NCBI GenBank assembly: GCA_944348085.1
Contig: CALVMU010000007.1
Location: forward strand, 1-55,730
Length of the DNA: 55,730 nt
Origin: an uncultured Clostridia bacterium
GTDB taxonomy: Bacteria; Bacillota; Clostridia; Christensenellales; UBA1242
Direction of reading: 5' to 3'
Position numbers and translations under genes: made by a program. The notes under the pieces are model-generated. The model ran no database searches. It was not told where the DNA came from and saw only the letters and a program-made list of their open reading frames with translations. Shown here piece by piece: positions 45,236 to 52,652 of this stretch; position 1 is the stretch's first letter; every line of letters begins with the position of its first letter.

Positions 45236-46279
45236 CTTTAATTTCCTTTTAGATAATTGTTTTATTTTTTGAGAATTTTTTATGTATTTTGTTTTAGTTT
45301 TCACAATATTTTCAATTGGAAATTTGGTTGCGATATTTTTTTTCTTTTTCCATTTTTTTGTAAGAAAACGACCAAAATCCATGTTTTCTAAGTCAAACTT
45401 TTCTTTGTTTTGCCTTATTTTTTCAACTCGCTTAGGAATTCCCTGCTTTTGAACTGGCAAAACAGGATGATCCTTGCGTTCTCTGATTTCAAGTTGGTCA
45501 TAAGGAATTGAAATTTTGTTTCGCTTAAATTCATTGTAAACAAGCTCTAAAACATCATAGTAAACATCCCAATAATCTTCTCTGTCACACCAAGCACGAG
45601 CAACAAATTCAATACTGCTTGCCCCCAAATTGTTTAGTCTGCAAAATGGAGCTGGGTCAAGCAAGATGTTTCCATTGCTATACATGCAGTCGCCGATTAT
45701 CTTTTTGACCTTTTCAACATCACTCTCATATGCCACTGTAAACTTCCACTCAACGCGCCTTGTTTTGTTGCTGTCATAGTCAACCACAGAGCTGTTGACA
45801 ATTGTGGAATTTGGAATTGTGACTCTTTTATTGTCAGAAGTCAAAATTGTGGTAAACAAAAAATTGATTTGAACAACTGTTCCTTCCTTTCCATCAACTG
45901 AGATATAGTCACCTTTTTTGAACATTTTGGAAGAAACAACAATAAGTCCATTTGCCGCATTTGCGATATTGTTTTCAAGCGCAAGACCAATTGCAAGAAT
46001 GACTGCACTGAGAGCGGTGAGAATTCCTGTTATCTGAACGCCAATGATTGACAGCAAAATCAATATCAAACATAGATATAAGGCGACTTTTAATATCGCA
46101 ATCACAAACCCAACCGCAATTTTTTCAATCTTGGTTTTGTTTAGCATCTTTTTCATTAAATTGAGGAATATTTTGATAACAATAAGTCCAATAAAAAGCA
46201 CTGCAAAAAACAAAACAATATTCCACACATTTGTCTCGAAAAATGTTACAATATCATTCCAAATTTGAGCCCAATCCAT
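45218..46279 (-). CDS. mscS: Small-conductance mechanosensitive channel, MscS family
   Basis: 353-residue MscS-type channel that releases solutes on hypo-osmotic shock. Three membrane helices: about 18-42, 55-80 and the pore-lining TM3 with Ala/Gly-rich AIGLALENNIANAANGL (about 95-112). The beta domain follows (FKKGDYISVDGKEGTV, then TIPNSTIVNSSVVDYD), and the alpha-beta C-terminal domain to about 260. A Lys-rich cytoplasmic tail of about 90 residues is longer than usual. Start preceded by GAAGGAGAAAG. Promoter TTGACA-17-TATGCT. Confidence 0.95.
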   Translation of the reverse strand: MDWAQIWNDIVTFFETNVWNIVLFFAVLFIGLIVIKIFLNLMKKMLNKTKIEKIAVGFVIAILKVALYLCLILILLSIIGVQITGILTALSAVILAIGLALENNIANAANGLIVVSSKMFKKGDYISVDGKEGTVVQINFLFTTILTSDNKRVTIPNSTIVNSSVVDYDSNKTRRVEWKFTVAYESDVEKVKKIIGDCMYSNGNILLDPAPFCRLNNLGASSIEFVARAWCDREDYWDVYYDVLELVYNEFKRNKISIPYDQLEIRERKDHPVLPVQKQGIPKRVEKIRQNKEKFDLENMDFGRFLTKKWKKKKNIATKFPIENIVKTKTKYIKNSQKIKQLSKRKLKIKTAV

Positions 46280-46299
46280 AACTTTCTCCTTCTATCTTT

Positions 46300-46328
46300 A
46301 GCATAAATATAATCGCGAAATTTGTCAA
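46300..46328 (-). promoter_or_regulatory. Promoter of mscS
   Basis: TTGACA (46323-46328), 17-base spacer, TATGCT (46300-46305), just after the stop of the transglutaminase-like gene. Confidence 0.75.
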
Positions 46329-46334
46329 ATGATT

Positions 46335-48986
46335 TTATAAAGTTCTTTTGCTTTTCTTAACCAGAAAATAAATCAAAGCAATAAAGGCAACCACGCCGAC
46401 AAATATCAAAAAGATGACCAAAAAGTCTATATCGTTTCCATCATCTGGCAAAACTGCTCTGTCTGAAATGTTAAAGGTCAAAGTGATATCGCTGCTTTCC
46501 ACCTCCACTCTAAATTCAGTTGAGCTAAGCTGAGTGACAACAAACACAATTTTTCCGCTTTCATCAACAGCTGTAACGCTTCTGACATATTGAGTTGACG
46601 GCAAGTTTTGAAGCGTTACAAGATAATAATAACCGTCCTCTCCTTCATAAAAATCAACCTGATACTGCAAATCATTTGTGATAGTTAGGCTTGGAATTTG
46701 ATAAGTTTCAATTTCAACTATCACTTCCTCATCTTGCATGATAAAGCTATATTGAAAATCGCCCAGTTTTTCAGCCTCAACGCCATTGACACGCACTGAA
46801 ACAATGCGATACTGCTGAAAATCATAAGTCAAATCTATAACAATTTCCTGTCCAAAGTAAGCTTGCTCTTTTCCAATTGCAACTTCAACACCTGCGGCTT
46901 CGACAACACCGATTGCATGCTCTTCAAGCTCTTCCACCGTGATTGTGAGCGAAATGTTGTCCGCCGGCATGGTCAGAACTGCCTCTTTGTTTGTAAGATA
47001 AGTTATCAAATCCTCTTCAATTCCAGAAATGACAAGCCTTTGATTGTCTGGCAAATCGCCAGCAGAGATGGTGACCTCTTCTTGATAAATCGCTCTATCT
47101 TTGCATACAATTTCATAACCAGAGTTGTTGGTCACTGCTATATTGTAAACAATATCTTCAAGCACAACGCCGATTTCAACATTTTCGGCAGGCATTGTGA
47201 AAGAGATTGACTCGCCAACAACCAGCTCGCCTTGATATTCAACACCACTCAGCCCAACCAAATTTTTACCAATTGGAAGAGAAGTGATTGTCAGCGTTAC
47301 CTCGTCATTGTAATAAGCCTCATTGGCGCTAAGCTGATAAGAAAGCCCCTCTAGCTGACCAACAGTGATTGTATAGAGTTTTTGTTGCAAAGAAATTGAA
47401 AGCTCTACATCGGCACTTGAAAAATTGAAGGCATACACATTTTCACTCAACTGCTCAATGTCTACTTGTTCACTTGTGATAGATGAAATTTCCATACCAA
47501 TAGGCAGATTTGTTATTCTAAGCTCAACATATTCACCTGCCACATAGCCCTCTTTATTTGGGCTTAAAGAATAGCCCACACCTTCTGGCGCATTTAACGA
47601 AAGTGAATAAATCTGACCAATACCAATAGTTATTGACTCGCTTTCCTTTACTACTTTGCCTTCATCGGTGATGATATAAAATTTGTAAATCCCATTGTAA
47701 GAGGCGTCATCAAAAAGCACTTGGCCGTCGCAAGAAACAAAATCACCAAAAGTGATGCCGTTACTGCTAAATTTATAGGCAAAAGACATGTTGTCAAGCA
47801 TATTTTGTCCGTCAAGCGTTATCGTCACCCTTGTGACTTGTGAGCCATTCATCTCTCTTTGCTGATTAACTTCAAACTCTGGATCAACATAGCTTGAAGT
47901 TTCAATTTCTGGACATGGAAGCTCAAGATAAAGCGTTGAGCCATTTGAATAAGAAAAATAGATTTGATAATTGCTTACCACGCGCCGTTCTCTGTCTCCA
48001 GGCATTTGATAGAAGCCAGATTGCGTCGTCTCATCCCAGCCAACCAGAAAATATTTAACTTTGTTTTGGTCTATAACGCTTTGCGAAGGAGTAAAGCCAT
48101 AGATTGGGTCATTCCAAGTCACATCAAGACCATACCAATGGCCGTAAAGCTTGACATAACTCCACATATGCCCTTCACTTGAGCCAGTGGAAGGATTGTA
48201 AGCGTCGCCTGAAACCACAAGATTTGTTATGCCCTTTCCATCAAGCAAATATTGCGCGCCATAAGAATAGCCATCACAAACAGCAAGCCCATTTACAATC
48301 GAGCCATAGACTGTGTGAACAAAGTTTCGTGAAAGCATTTTGTCATAGGTGACATTTTCAACAAGATAGTCGTTTATAAAATACACAATTTGATAGTCAG
48401 TCGGATTGCTTCCAAGCTGGCTATACATTGTTTGATAAATTTCATCTCTTGTTGTTCTAAGTTCTGTCAGCATGCTGTTTAGTTGACTTTGATTGTAAAT
48501 TCCGTCAATATAACAATTTGAAGATGTCAAAGTGATGTCTCTTGTAAAAAATCCTGTTGTAACAGCGCTCATGGTAATGTTTGTAAATTCAATAAAAAAG
48601 TATTCAGGATTGTCATATAAAAGTGCATTTGCAGCCCCTGCCCAAGCGCGATATAAATCATCAGTTGACAGTGAAGAAAGCTGACTGTAAACACCCTCGT
48701 CTCGCATCGAGATTGTAAAACTTCCACTCTTCACCTCTTCTATGTTGTTGTCAATGGCCTCATAAAAAGCAATAACACCGCGGTTTACAGATTCAGATGA
48801 ATTTGCCCTGTAATAGTCGATATAGTCATCATAATTTTCAATTGAAGTGGAAGATGAGACCGCTTCAACTTTGTTTTGTGTGGCGATAAGGCTTCCGCCA
48901 TAGACAATGCTCAAACACAAAATCAGGCAGACAAAACAAATCACGCTAAACAAAGATTTATCTTTTTTATATCGCTTTTCTTTCAT
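46335..48986 (-). CDS. Secreted transglutaminase-like protein with InlB-type repeats and C-terminal anchor (883 aa)
   Basis: N-terminal signal or membrane segment (about 12-36). A transglutaminase-like fold follows with a plausible triad: Cys237 in NGLAVCDGYS, His273 in SSEGHMWSYV and Asp288 in GLDVTWND, as in the papain-like transglut core family, which acts as protease, amidase or cross-linker. Residues about 450-800 hold five Bacterial repeat / InlB_B-like units (pattern GYxLSxNxxxYxxGExVxLxIxxLPxGxxI). The C-terminus is a membrane helix (about 850-876) and KKSKRTL, so the protein is membrane-anchored with the body outside. No ribosome-binding site; TATTAT ends 7 bases before the ATG. Role in surface or wall processing is inferred. 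Confidence 0.85.
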   Translation of the reverse strand: MKEKRYKKDKSLFSVICFVCLILCLSIVYGGSLIATQNKVEAVSSSTSIENYDDYIDYYRANSSESVNRGVIAFYEAIDNNIEEVKSGSFTISMRDEGVYSQLSSLSTDDLYRAWAGAANALLYDNPEYFFIEFTNITMSAVTTGFFTRDITLTSSNCYIDGIYNQSQLNSMLTELRTTRDEIYQTMYSQLGSNPTDYQIVYFINDYLVENVTYDKMLSRNFVHTVYGSIVNGLAVCDGYSYGAQYLLDGKGITNLVVSGDAYNPSTGSSEGHMWSYVKLYGHWYGLDVTWNDPIYGFTPSQSVIDQNKVKYFLVGWDETTQSGFYQMPGDRERRVVSNYQIYFSYSNGSTLYLELPCPEIETSSYVDPEFEVNQQREMNGSQVTRVTITLDGQNMLDNMSFAYKFSSNGITFGDFVSCDGQVLFDDASYNGIYKFYIITDEGKVVKESESITIGIGQIYSLSLNAPEGVGYSLSPNKEGYVAGEYVELRITNLPIGMEISSITSEQVDIEQLSENVYAFNFSSADVELSISLQQKLYTITVGQLEGLSYQLSANEAYYNDEVTLTITSLPIGKNLVGLSGVEYQGELVVGESISFTMPAENVEIGVVLEDIVYNIAVTNNSGYEIVCKDRAIYQEEVTISAGDLPDNQRLVISGIEEDLITYLTNKEAVLTMPADNISLTITVEELEEHAIGVVEAAGVEVAIGKEQAYFGQEIVIDLTYDFQQYRIVSVRVNGVEAEKLGDFQYSFIMQDEEVIVEIETYQIPSLTITNDLQYQVDFYEGEDGYYYLVTLQNLPSTQYVRSVTAVDESGKIVFVVTQLSSTEFRVEVESSDITLTFNISDRAVLPDDGNDIDFLVIFLIFVGVVAFIALIYFLVKKSKRTL

Positions 48987-48993
48987 ATAATAT

Positions 48994-49021
48994 ATAATAC
49001 CACTTTTTCAAAAATTATCAA
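48994..49021 (-). promoter_or_regulatory. Promoter abutting the transglutaminase-like gene start
   Basis: TTGATA (49016-49021), 16-base spacer, TATTAT (48994-48999), then 7 bases and the ATG at 48986. No ribosome-binding site, so a leaderless message is predicted. Confidence 0.5.
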
Positions 49022-49050
49022 CAAAGATTAAACAATTTTACAAGCAGGTT

Positions 49051-49878
49051 TTAAAAACTTTTAAGTTTTTGGAAGAACTGATAGGTCGTCAAATTGCCTG
49101 AGCGATTGACTCTTTTAAGGTGAGATAAAGCCTTTGTGTCTCCCTTTTCTAGTTTGTTGATGCCTTCGTTGCAAGTCAGAAAAGCCTTAAAACCAAGCTC
49201 TCTTAAAACCTTCTCACTCAAAGTGGAATATCTGCCAAAAGGATAGGCAAAAACTTCAGTTCTAAAACCGCAGTCTACCATCAGTTTATACTCAAGTTTT
49301 AATACATCAGCTTTTAACGCCTCGGTATAGTCCTCGTCGCTTTCGCCTGCTTTTTGCGCGATGCCATAGCGAGGTTTGAAAGAATGCATTTTGTATGTAT
49401 GGTTGCCAATTTCAAAAATGTTGCTGTCGTGAAGTTCTTTTATCTCGCTCCATGTGAGATATGAATAGTTTGGATTGTCAGAGTCACCACTTGTGGTTGA
49501 AAAATTGCAATAGCAGCCTACAACATTCAAGTTCGCTTTAAAATTTTCCTCTTTTAAAATTGGATAGGCATAGTAATAATTGTTATAATGTCCGTCATCA
49601 AACGACAAAACGACAGGCTTTTCAGGCAGGTCATCCTTCCCTTCACAGTAAGCCACAAGGTCTTTTATAAACACCGACTGATAGCCATGACTTTTTAAAT
49701 AATGAATATCCTCTCTTAAAAGAGAAGGATGAACGCTGTACATACCTTTTTTGGACTTTAAAATAGAATGATACATGATGATTGGCACCTCAACCACTTC
49801 CTCCGCCTGCGAAGTGCCCACTCCCATAACTCCAAAGCAAAAAAATAGACACAAAAGGCATGCTAAAAATTTTTTCAT
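49051..49878 (-). CDS. Secreted polysaccharide deacetylase (275 aa)
   Basis: Signal peptide 1-26 (KK, hydrophobic core, AEE after the likely cut). NodB/CE4 domain: VPIIMYHSI opening, SFDDGHYNN (catalytic Asp and metal Asp) near residue 95, IGNHTYKMHS (metal His pair) near 158, and FAYPFGRYS motif 4. CE4 enzymes remove N- or O-acetyl groups from peptidoglycan or other glycans; the target here is unknown, with wall or exopolysaccharide likely because it is exported. AAAGG lies very close to the ATG. Neighbours on both sides are envelope or hydrolase genes. Confidence 0.92.
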   Translation of the reverse strand: MKKFLACLLCLFFCFGVMGVGTSQAEEVVEVPIIMYHSILKSKKGMYSVHPSLLREDIHYLKSHGYQSVFIKDLVAYCEGKDDLPEKPVVLSFDDGHYNNYYYAYPILKEENFKANLNVVGCYCNFSTTSGDSDNPNYSYLTWSEIKELHDSNIFEIGNHTYKMHSFKPRYGIAQKAGESDEDYTEALKADVLKLEYKLMVDCGFRTEVFAYPFGRYSTLSEKVLRELGFKAFLTCNEGINKLEKGDTKALSHLKRVNRSGNLTTYQFFQKLKSF

Positions 49879-49932
49879 GCCTTTAGTGTCTTTAATATTA
49901 CAACATTTATACTTAAATTATCTTTAAATCAC

Positions 49933-50469
49933 TTATTTTGCAAGTTTGTCTATTTGGTGGTAAATTTTTGAAAGCCGTGTGTCGCTTACCTTCTTTGTAG
50001 GAACGCTTCTCTGATAAATTTTTTCAAGCTCCTGCATTTGATTTTGTTTTATCGTCAATTTCGTCGCTTGATAGGCATATTTGTTTGCATCAATTTCATA
50101 GGGAAAACTTAAATAAATGTTTAAAAAATCTTGCCCTTTAAGCTTGCAGGCAAGCCACTTATCTCCTGCTAATTTGAAACATGTGCCGTCATAAAGCACA
50201 ACATAACATAAGCTTTTTACCAATTTTCTGTCAAAGATCTCTGGCTTTAAATATTGAAGAGCATGCTTGAGTTCATGGTAAATATAAAACACACAACAAT
50301 CATTTGTTTTGATTTTGTCAAAATTGATAAACAGAATATTTTGACAAACATCAAAACTCCCAAACGCATTTTCATAACCTCTTTGCATAGAAAAAGATAA
50401 TTTGACTTCAATGCCATTTTCTTTGCAAAATCTATTGACCAGTTCTTTAATTTTCCTCTTTGTTATCAT
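49933..50469 (-). CDS. Zincin-type metallopeptidase (178 aa), family unclear
   Basis: HELKH at residues 65-69 (YIYHELKHALQY) and a downstream YEIDANKYAY (Glu125) that would give the third zinc ligand, as in ImmA/IrrE or SprT-like enzymes. No membrane segment or signal peptide, so cytoplasmic. The gene overlaps the end of the HD-domain gene by 23 bases and has its own AAGGGAAAG site, so the two are co-translated. A similar YEIDA motif appears in the 945-aa protein at 52653. The exact family is not recognised; a role in phage or stress regulation, as for ImmA, is only a possibility. Confidence 0.75.
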   Translation of the reverse strand: MITKRKIKELVNRFCKENGIEVKLSFSMQRGYENAFGSFDVCQNILFINFDKIKTNDCCVFYIYHELKHALQYLKPEIFDRKLVKSLCYVVLYDGTCFKLAGDKWLACKLKGQDFLNIYLSFPYEIDANKYAYQATKLTIKQNQMQELEKIYQRSVPTKKVSDTRLSKIYHQIDKLAK

Positions 50470-51007
50470 CTTTCCCTTTTTGCTTTAAAAACTCATCAAA
50501 ACCCTGAATTTTATCTAAACTATAAAAATAAAAATCGTCCTTTAACTTTTTGCCTTTTTCGCCACCAATCTGCTCGCCATAAACTTCGCTCTGCATTGCG
50601 GCGTCAAGATAGTCCATCTTTTTGACAAATTGAGCCTCTAAAGTTTTGCCTTCTTCATACTCATTCCAAAGCTCCAATAGCTCTGGCAAGTCATAAGTTT
50701 TGGCAAGCCTCTCAACACAGCTTTTCTCTCCCAGATGCTTTTCTTTTGGTGAAACATTATCAAAAGGCGTGACATCTCCAAAATCGATTTCTCCAAGTTC
50801 ATGAATAAGTGCCAACTTCAACACTTTGGCTTCGTCCAGCTTCAGATTTTTCTTTTTCATGACGATTATTGCAATAAGTGCGGTTGAGAAAATATGTTCG
50901 CCGTCACTTTCCACTCTTCCACTGTCCTTGTCGCAAACATCACGCATGACCCAGCCTTTTCGCAAAAGCGTTTTAAGCTTGAAAATTTCTTTGTAAAATT
51001 CTATCAT
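50447..51007 (-). CDS. HD-domain phosphohydrolase, YfbR-like (186 aa)
   Basis: HD-superfamily protein: RKGWVMRDV near the N-terminus, ESDGEHIFSTALIA (His), HELGEIDFGDVTP (the HD pair shows as His-Glu here, with Asp in FGD) and a C-terminal Asp near MDYLDAA. This is the pattern of HD_3/YfbR-like 5'-nucleotidases, which cleave deoxynucleoside monophosphates; the substrate is not proven. The canonical HD doublet reads HE in this protein, as in several relatives. ATG at 51007 is preferred over a TTG at 51019 because TGAGG precedes it. Overlaps the downstream zincin gene. Confidence 0.8.
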   Translation of the reverse strand: MIEFYKEIFKLKTLLRKGWVMRDVCDKDSGRVESDGEHIFSTALIAIIVMKKKNLKLDEAKVLKLALIHELGEIDFGDVTPFDNVSPKEKHLGEKSCVERLAKTYDLPELLELWNEYEEGKTLEAQFVKKMDYLDAAMQSEVYGEQIGGEKGKKLKDDFYFYSLDKIQGFDEFLKQKGKDDNKEEN

Positions 51008-51095
51008 AATACGCCTCAAATTCTTTAATATTCAAAATTAAAAAATAAATAAAAATCTAGTTAATTAATGTATTTTTGCATAATTTTAGTCTTTT

Positions 51096-51707
51096 TTAAG
51101 CTTTTTCTTCAATAAAAGCCACAAAACCGCACCGCTCAGGATGATCAAGAAAATATTTGCCTTTTGAAAAAATCAGACGAAATGCAATTAAGAGGTCTCC
51201 TCCAGCAAGAAGCGCATTTGCTGCAGCTGCAGCACAAAGTGCCCAAAAACCTGTCAAACAAGCCGCAACACACAGCCCTATTGCCAAGACAAAAAAAGGT
51301 GCAATAAGTCCAATCAAATACTGAATGCGACGGAATGGATATGCACATGCACAAAAAGGCGTTAAGGCTCGCACAACAACACCAAAACGAATGCCTTTAA
51401 AACTACCTCTTGCCAACCCCCAAAATAAAGCGTGCAGCCCCTCATGAACAGGAATAGACAAAATCAAAATTCCTGCAAAAATAATCAAATCAATGCTAAA
51501 AGAAACTATATGGCGAACAGAATTCCCTCCAAAGACAAACGCGAGAATCACGGCTGTCACAAACGGAAGCGCAACAAGAATGCCGTATAAATTTGCGCCA
51601 AACATGCTTACTGTGCAGTCTTTTTCAACAAACTTTCCTCGTTTTAAAAGCATTTGGCGTTGCTCTTCAAATTGCTCTTGAGGCGATTTTGTGTTTATTT
51701 TGTTCAT
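51096..51707 (-). CDS. DUF3267 putative zincin, membrane (203 aa)
   Basis: Matches the DUF3267 group: membrane helices about 35-60, 65-88, then HEGLH (IPVHEGLHALFW, about residue 89) in a hydrophobic setting, further helices about 128-170, and the closing FLDHPERCGF near the C-terminus that is typical of the group. Predicted integral-membrane metalloprotease; substrate unknown. Start follows AGAGGAG. It lies 30 bases after the CAT-like gene and may share its transcript. Confidence 0.85.
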   Translation of the reverse strand: MNKINTKSPQEQFEEQRQMLLKRGKFVEKDCTVSMFGANLYGILVALPFVTAVILAFVFGGNSVRHIVSFSIDLIIFAGILILSIPVHEGLHALFWGLARGSFKGIRFGVVVRALTPFCACAYPFRRIQYLIGLIAPFFVLAIGLCVAACLTGFWALCAAAAANALLAGGDLLIAFRLIFSKGKYFLDHPERCGFVAFIEEKA

Positions 51708-51737
51708 GAAAACTCCTCTACTGTCTAAAATAATGCG

Positions 51738-52373
51738 TTATAATTGCTCTATTATCGATTTAACTTCGTCTAGAAGTTTGGCAATAAGAGCGCCGTCAAT
51801 CGCAGCATGGTTTACTTGAAGAGAAACATTAATGTAGCGCTCACCTTTTTCATTTATTTTCATTTTATCAAAGCTAACATGTGGCACAAAAGAGTTTCGT
51901 TGAACATCTTGAGGATGAGTTATGTGTGTAAACTCAAACCAAGGCGTGCAAGACATATAGGCAATGACTTGACTTCTTCTTGCGTCAGGTGGCAAAGGTT
52001 CTGTAAACGAGGTTTGGTTTTGCAATTTCTTTTTGGTTTCATTGCAAAATTTTTCAATGTCTGAATAATATCTGCCTGTTATAATTTTAAAAATTTCTTC
52101 ACCTTGCTTGATTGCGCAAATATTGACAAATTCGCCATCTTCAACAACAATTTTGCCTTTGATCGAACGTATCATAAATTCTTCAAATTTTAAAAGTGCG
52201 GTATAAAAGATATGACACAAGCAAAAATAGAAAGACAAATTTTTCGATTTTGCAAATTTATAAACCTTTGTCACCTCTAAAGGTGTGCAAAGCGAGATCT
52301 GTGGAATGTCAAATTGATAGTATAAATTAAAAATATCCTTGCGCTTCCAAACTTCTAAATCAATTTCTTTCAT
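51738..52373 (-). CDS. CatA-like acyltransferase (211 aa)
   Basis: Chloramphenicol acetyltransferase fold: the family motif HxxxDG is present as VNHAAIDGALIAKL near the C-terminus (His about 190), with SRR or ARRSQ and PWFEFTHI stretches at typical places. Type A CATs are about 215-220 residues, trimeric, and use acetyl-CoA. Sequence departs clearly from the classic resistance enzymes, so an antibiotic-resistance role is not claimed; a housekeeping acyltransferase is equally likely. Promoter TTGAAA-18-TATTAT; AAAGGAA ribosome-binding site. Confidence 0.8.
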   Translation of the reverse strand: MKEIDLEVWKRKDIFNLYYQFDIPQISLCTPLEVTKVYKFAKSKNLSFYFCLCHIFYTALLKFEEFMIRSIKGKIVVEDGEFVNICAIKQGEEIFKIITGRYYSDIEKFCNETKKKLQNQTSFTEPLPPDARRSQVIAYMSCTPWFEFTHITHPQDVQRNSFVPHVSFDKMKINEKGERYINVSLQVNHAAIDGALIAKLLDEVKSIIEQL

Positions 52374-52390
52374 AAAAAATTCCTTTTGAT

Positions 52391-52420
52391 ATAATATACT
52401 ACAAAAACAAAATTTTTCAA
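52391..52420 (-). promoter_or_regulatory. Promoter of the CAT-like gene
   Basis: TTGAAA (52415-52420), 18-base spacer, TATTAT (52391-52396). Confidence 0.55.
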
Positions 52421-52540
52421 ACTGATTTTTTAATACAAATCTTTAATTTATTTTTATGATTTGTTCAGTTTTGCTATTTTTTACCAGAACAATTTGTGGA
52501 GTTATATTTTCAAATTGATATAGTAAACCCATGCCTCATG

Positions 52541-52549
52541 TGGTATAAT
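52541..52549 (+). promoter_or_regulatory. Extended -10 promoter of the 945-aa gene
   Basis: TG-G-TATAAT with a weak -35. The leader of about 95 bases contains an 8-codon mini-frame at 52569-52595 and an AGGAG ribosome-binding site before the ATG at 52653. Confidence 0.5.
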
Positions 52550-52652
52550 AATTAAACAAAAGGTTTTTATGAGCTTATTTGCAACGATATTTTGAAATAA
52601 AGCATTTGAGGCAAACTAAAAATAAAAAAGACAAAAGATAGGAGATTTTGAC

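Noticed and set aside
49022-49076. Terminator after the polysaccharide deacetylase
   Set aside because: Only a weak AT-only palindrome (AAAACTTTTAAGTTTT) is present and no convincing GC stem with a T-run.
51738-52373. Chloramphenicol resistance gene
   Set aside because: Only the fold and HxxxDG motif match; similarity to the classic resistance enzymes is not close enough to claim resistance.
52569-52595. 8-codon upstream mini-frame with an AAAAGG site in the leader of the 945-aa gene
   Set aside because: It could be a leader peptide, but no attenuator structure or codon bias supports it, and such mini-frames arise easily by chance.
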